NCBI GenBank assembly: GCA_029880625.1
Contig: JAOUOA010000201.1
Coordinates: 1-6,045 of the forward strand
Reading direction: 5' to 3'
Source: Spirochaetia bacterium
GTDB lineage: Bacteria > Spirochaetota > Leptospiria > Leptospirales > Leptonemataceae
DNA: 6,045 nucleotides
Positions 4,931 through 6,045 of the stretch are shown piece after piece. The position numbers were made by a program, and so were the translations under genes. Every line of letters begins with the position of its first letter. Within the stretch, counting starts at the first letter, position 1. The notes below the pieces were generated by a model. It was not told the origin of the DNA. It did no database searches and worked only from the letters and a program-made list of their open reading frames with translations.

Positions 4931-6045
4931 ATGCTTGATCAACCCCTGAATCTGCCCTGCGGCGCTATCTTAAAAAACCGTTTTGCAAAAGCAGCTATGA
5001 GTGAAGAACTTGGCGATCTTTTGGGCAATCCCTCAGAAAAGCACAATACGCTTTATAAACGCTGGTCCAATGGCGGTGCCGGTCTACTGATTACATGACA
5101 CTGTATTTTGTCTGCCGATGCGATTGAATCTCCGGGTAATGTAATCATTCATGAAAAAATCGACAGAGTTGCTTTAACACGCTGGGCCCAGGCCGGTACA
5201 GAAAACGGAAATCATCTCTGGATGCAGATCAATCATCCCGGACGCCAGATCGGCAATTATTTACAGGAAACACCCGTCGCACCGACCGGGGGAATTGCCG
5301 TAAATATTGGAGGAATGTTCAATCCTCCCCGGGAGCTTTCTGAACAGGAAATTGAATCGATCATTGATTCCTGGGTCCGCTCTGCTTTGATTGCAAAAGA
5401 ATGCGGCTTTACAGGCGTCCAGATCCATTCCGCCCATGGGTACCTTTCCAGTCAGTTCCTTTCCCCCCTTACCAATCAGCGAACGGATCGCTGGGGTGGT
5501 TCTGTTGAAAATCGAGCGCGTTTCCTTTTGGAAATTGTCAGAAAAACACGGGAAGCTGCCGAAGCTGATTTTCCCATCGGAGTAAAATTAAATTCCGCCG
5601 ACTTTCAGAGAGGCGGTTTTGACGAAAAAGATTCGCTAACCGTCATTCAATTGCTGGAACAAGAAAAAATTGATCTTCTGGAAATTTCCGGCGGAACCTA
5701 TGAAAGGCCTTCCATGATAGACGGAAGAAAAATCAAGCGTCCGGGAAAAAATAAAGCAATAAAAAAAAGTACTGCAGAGCGGGAAGCGTATTTTCTGGAA
5801 TTTGCAGAACATGTGCGAAAATCTGTTTCTCTGCCCCTGATGGTTACCGGAGGATTCCGTTCTAAAGATGCCATGGAAACAGCTCTTCGCGACGGATCCG
5901 TCGATGTCATCGGTATGGGAAGGCCCTTCGGCGTCTGTCCGGATCTTCCGAATCAGTTTCTGAACGGAACACTGGATTCTGTCCATGCCGATCCTCCGAG
6001 AGAATTTCCCGTGCAGATCATGGCAGGCGCTGCGAATTTGAAATG
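4931..6045 (+). pseudogene. NADH:flavin oxidoreductase (Old Yellow Enzyme family), interrupted by TGA
   Basis: The frame encodes an FMN-dependent ene-reductase-type TIM barrel (Oxidored_FMN). Visible landmarks are AILKNRFAKAAMSEELGD (12-29), YKRWSNGGAGLLIT (42-55), LWMQINHPGRQ (96-106), QIHSAHGYLSSQFLSPLTNQ (164-183) with the substrate-binding histidine pair 166/169, TDRWGGSVENRARFLLE (185-201), GVKLNSADF (217-225), and the phosphate-binding end VTGGFRSKDAM (305-315) and IGMGRPF (327-333). One in-frame TGA (5096-5098, codon 56) stands where relatives read glycine in LLITG; a single GGA-to-TGA change explains it. The rest of the frame is open to the window edge, with 371 codons seen; the usual length is about 400, so the 3' end is missing. 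The family reduces activated C=C bonds with NAD(P)H in the cytoplasm; the substrate is unknown. Without readthrough only a useless 55-residue peptide results; restart at ATG 5222 would lack the first barrel strands. Sampled lines hold 24-33 G+C per 60, well above the neighbours, suggesting transfer. Confidence 0.85.

Noticed and set aside
5096..5125. Selenocysteine insertion at the TGA
   Set aside because: The family has glycine here, not a catalytic cysteine, and only a four-pair hairpin (GACA/TGTC) can be drawn just downstream, unlike a bacterial SECIS element.
5636..5986. 116-codon minus-strand ORF opposite the reductase
   Set aside because: It lies wholly antisense to a clearly recognised Old Yellow Enzyme frame, its translation has no family features, and the overlapping 5698-5910 frame is equally arbitrary.

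Overview
The window looks like AT-rich chromosomal DNA from a Gram-negative (diderm) bacterium. Three of the four intact genes have classical signal peptides and the fourth has a lipoprotein signal, so almost everything encoded here is exported. Low GC, single genes in long intergenic spaces and families shared by spirochaetes and deltaproteobacteria make a spirochaete (Treponema or Leptospira type) my best guess. This is inference only: no rRNA or marker gene is present.

Layout. Positions 107-2868 (minus strand) hold a tight two-gene unit. The upstream gene (1684-2868) encodes a lipoprotein with a FlgT-N/LPP20-like domain. Five bases further on, 107-1678 encodes a periplasmic protein with a TolB-N/FlgO/CsgG-like alpha/beta domain followed by TPRs, including six copies of an exact 42-residue repeat. 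A good promoter (TTGATA-16-TAGAAT, 2917-2944) precedes the pair. The two proteins probably work together as an envelope assembly or scaffold module. From 2869 to 3408 there is no intact gene, but a start-less coding-like stretch on the plus strand (3125-3298) looks like a gene remnant. At 3409-3858 (minus) lies a small secreted LprI-N/DUF1311 protein. The divergent spacer 3859-4141 carries two clean inverted repeats. At 4142-4768 (plus) is a secreted protein of unknown family; its start was chosen by its ribosome binding site.

From 4931 to the right edge is an FMN-dependent NADH:flavin oxidoreductase (Old Yellow Enzyme family) gene, clearly richer in GC than its neighbours. It has a canonical promoter (TTGAGT-17-TATAAA). 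Its frame is open throughout except for one in-frame TGA at codon 56, at the place where the family has the glycine of the GLLITG motif. It is most likely a freshly inactivated gene or a sequencing error; the 3' end is outside the window.

I see no tRNA, rRNA, CRISPR array, insertion sequence or phage gene. The most interesting items are the FlgT-like/TolB-TPR pair, the single nonsense codon in an otherwise intact reductase, and the regulatory-looking palindromes at 3960-4026.
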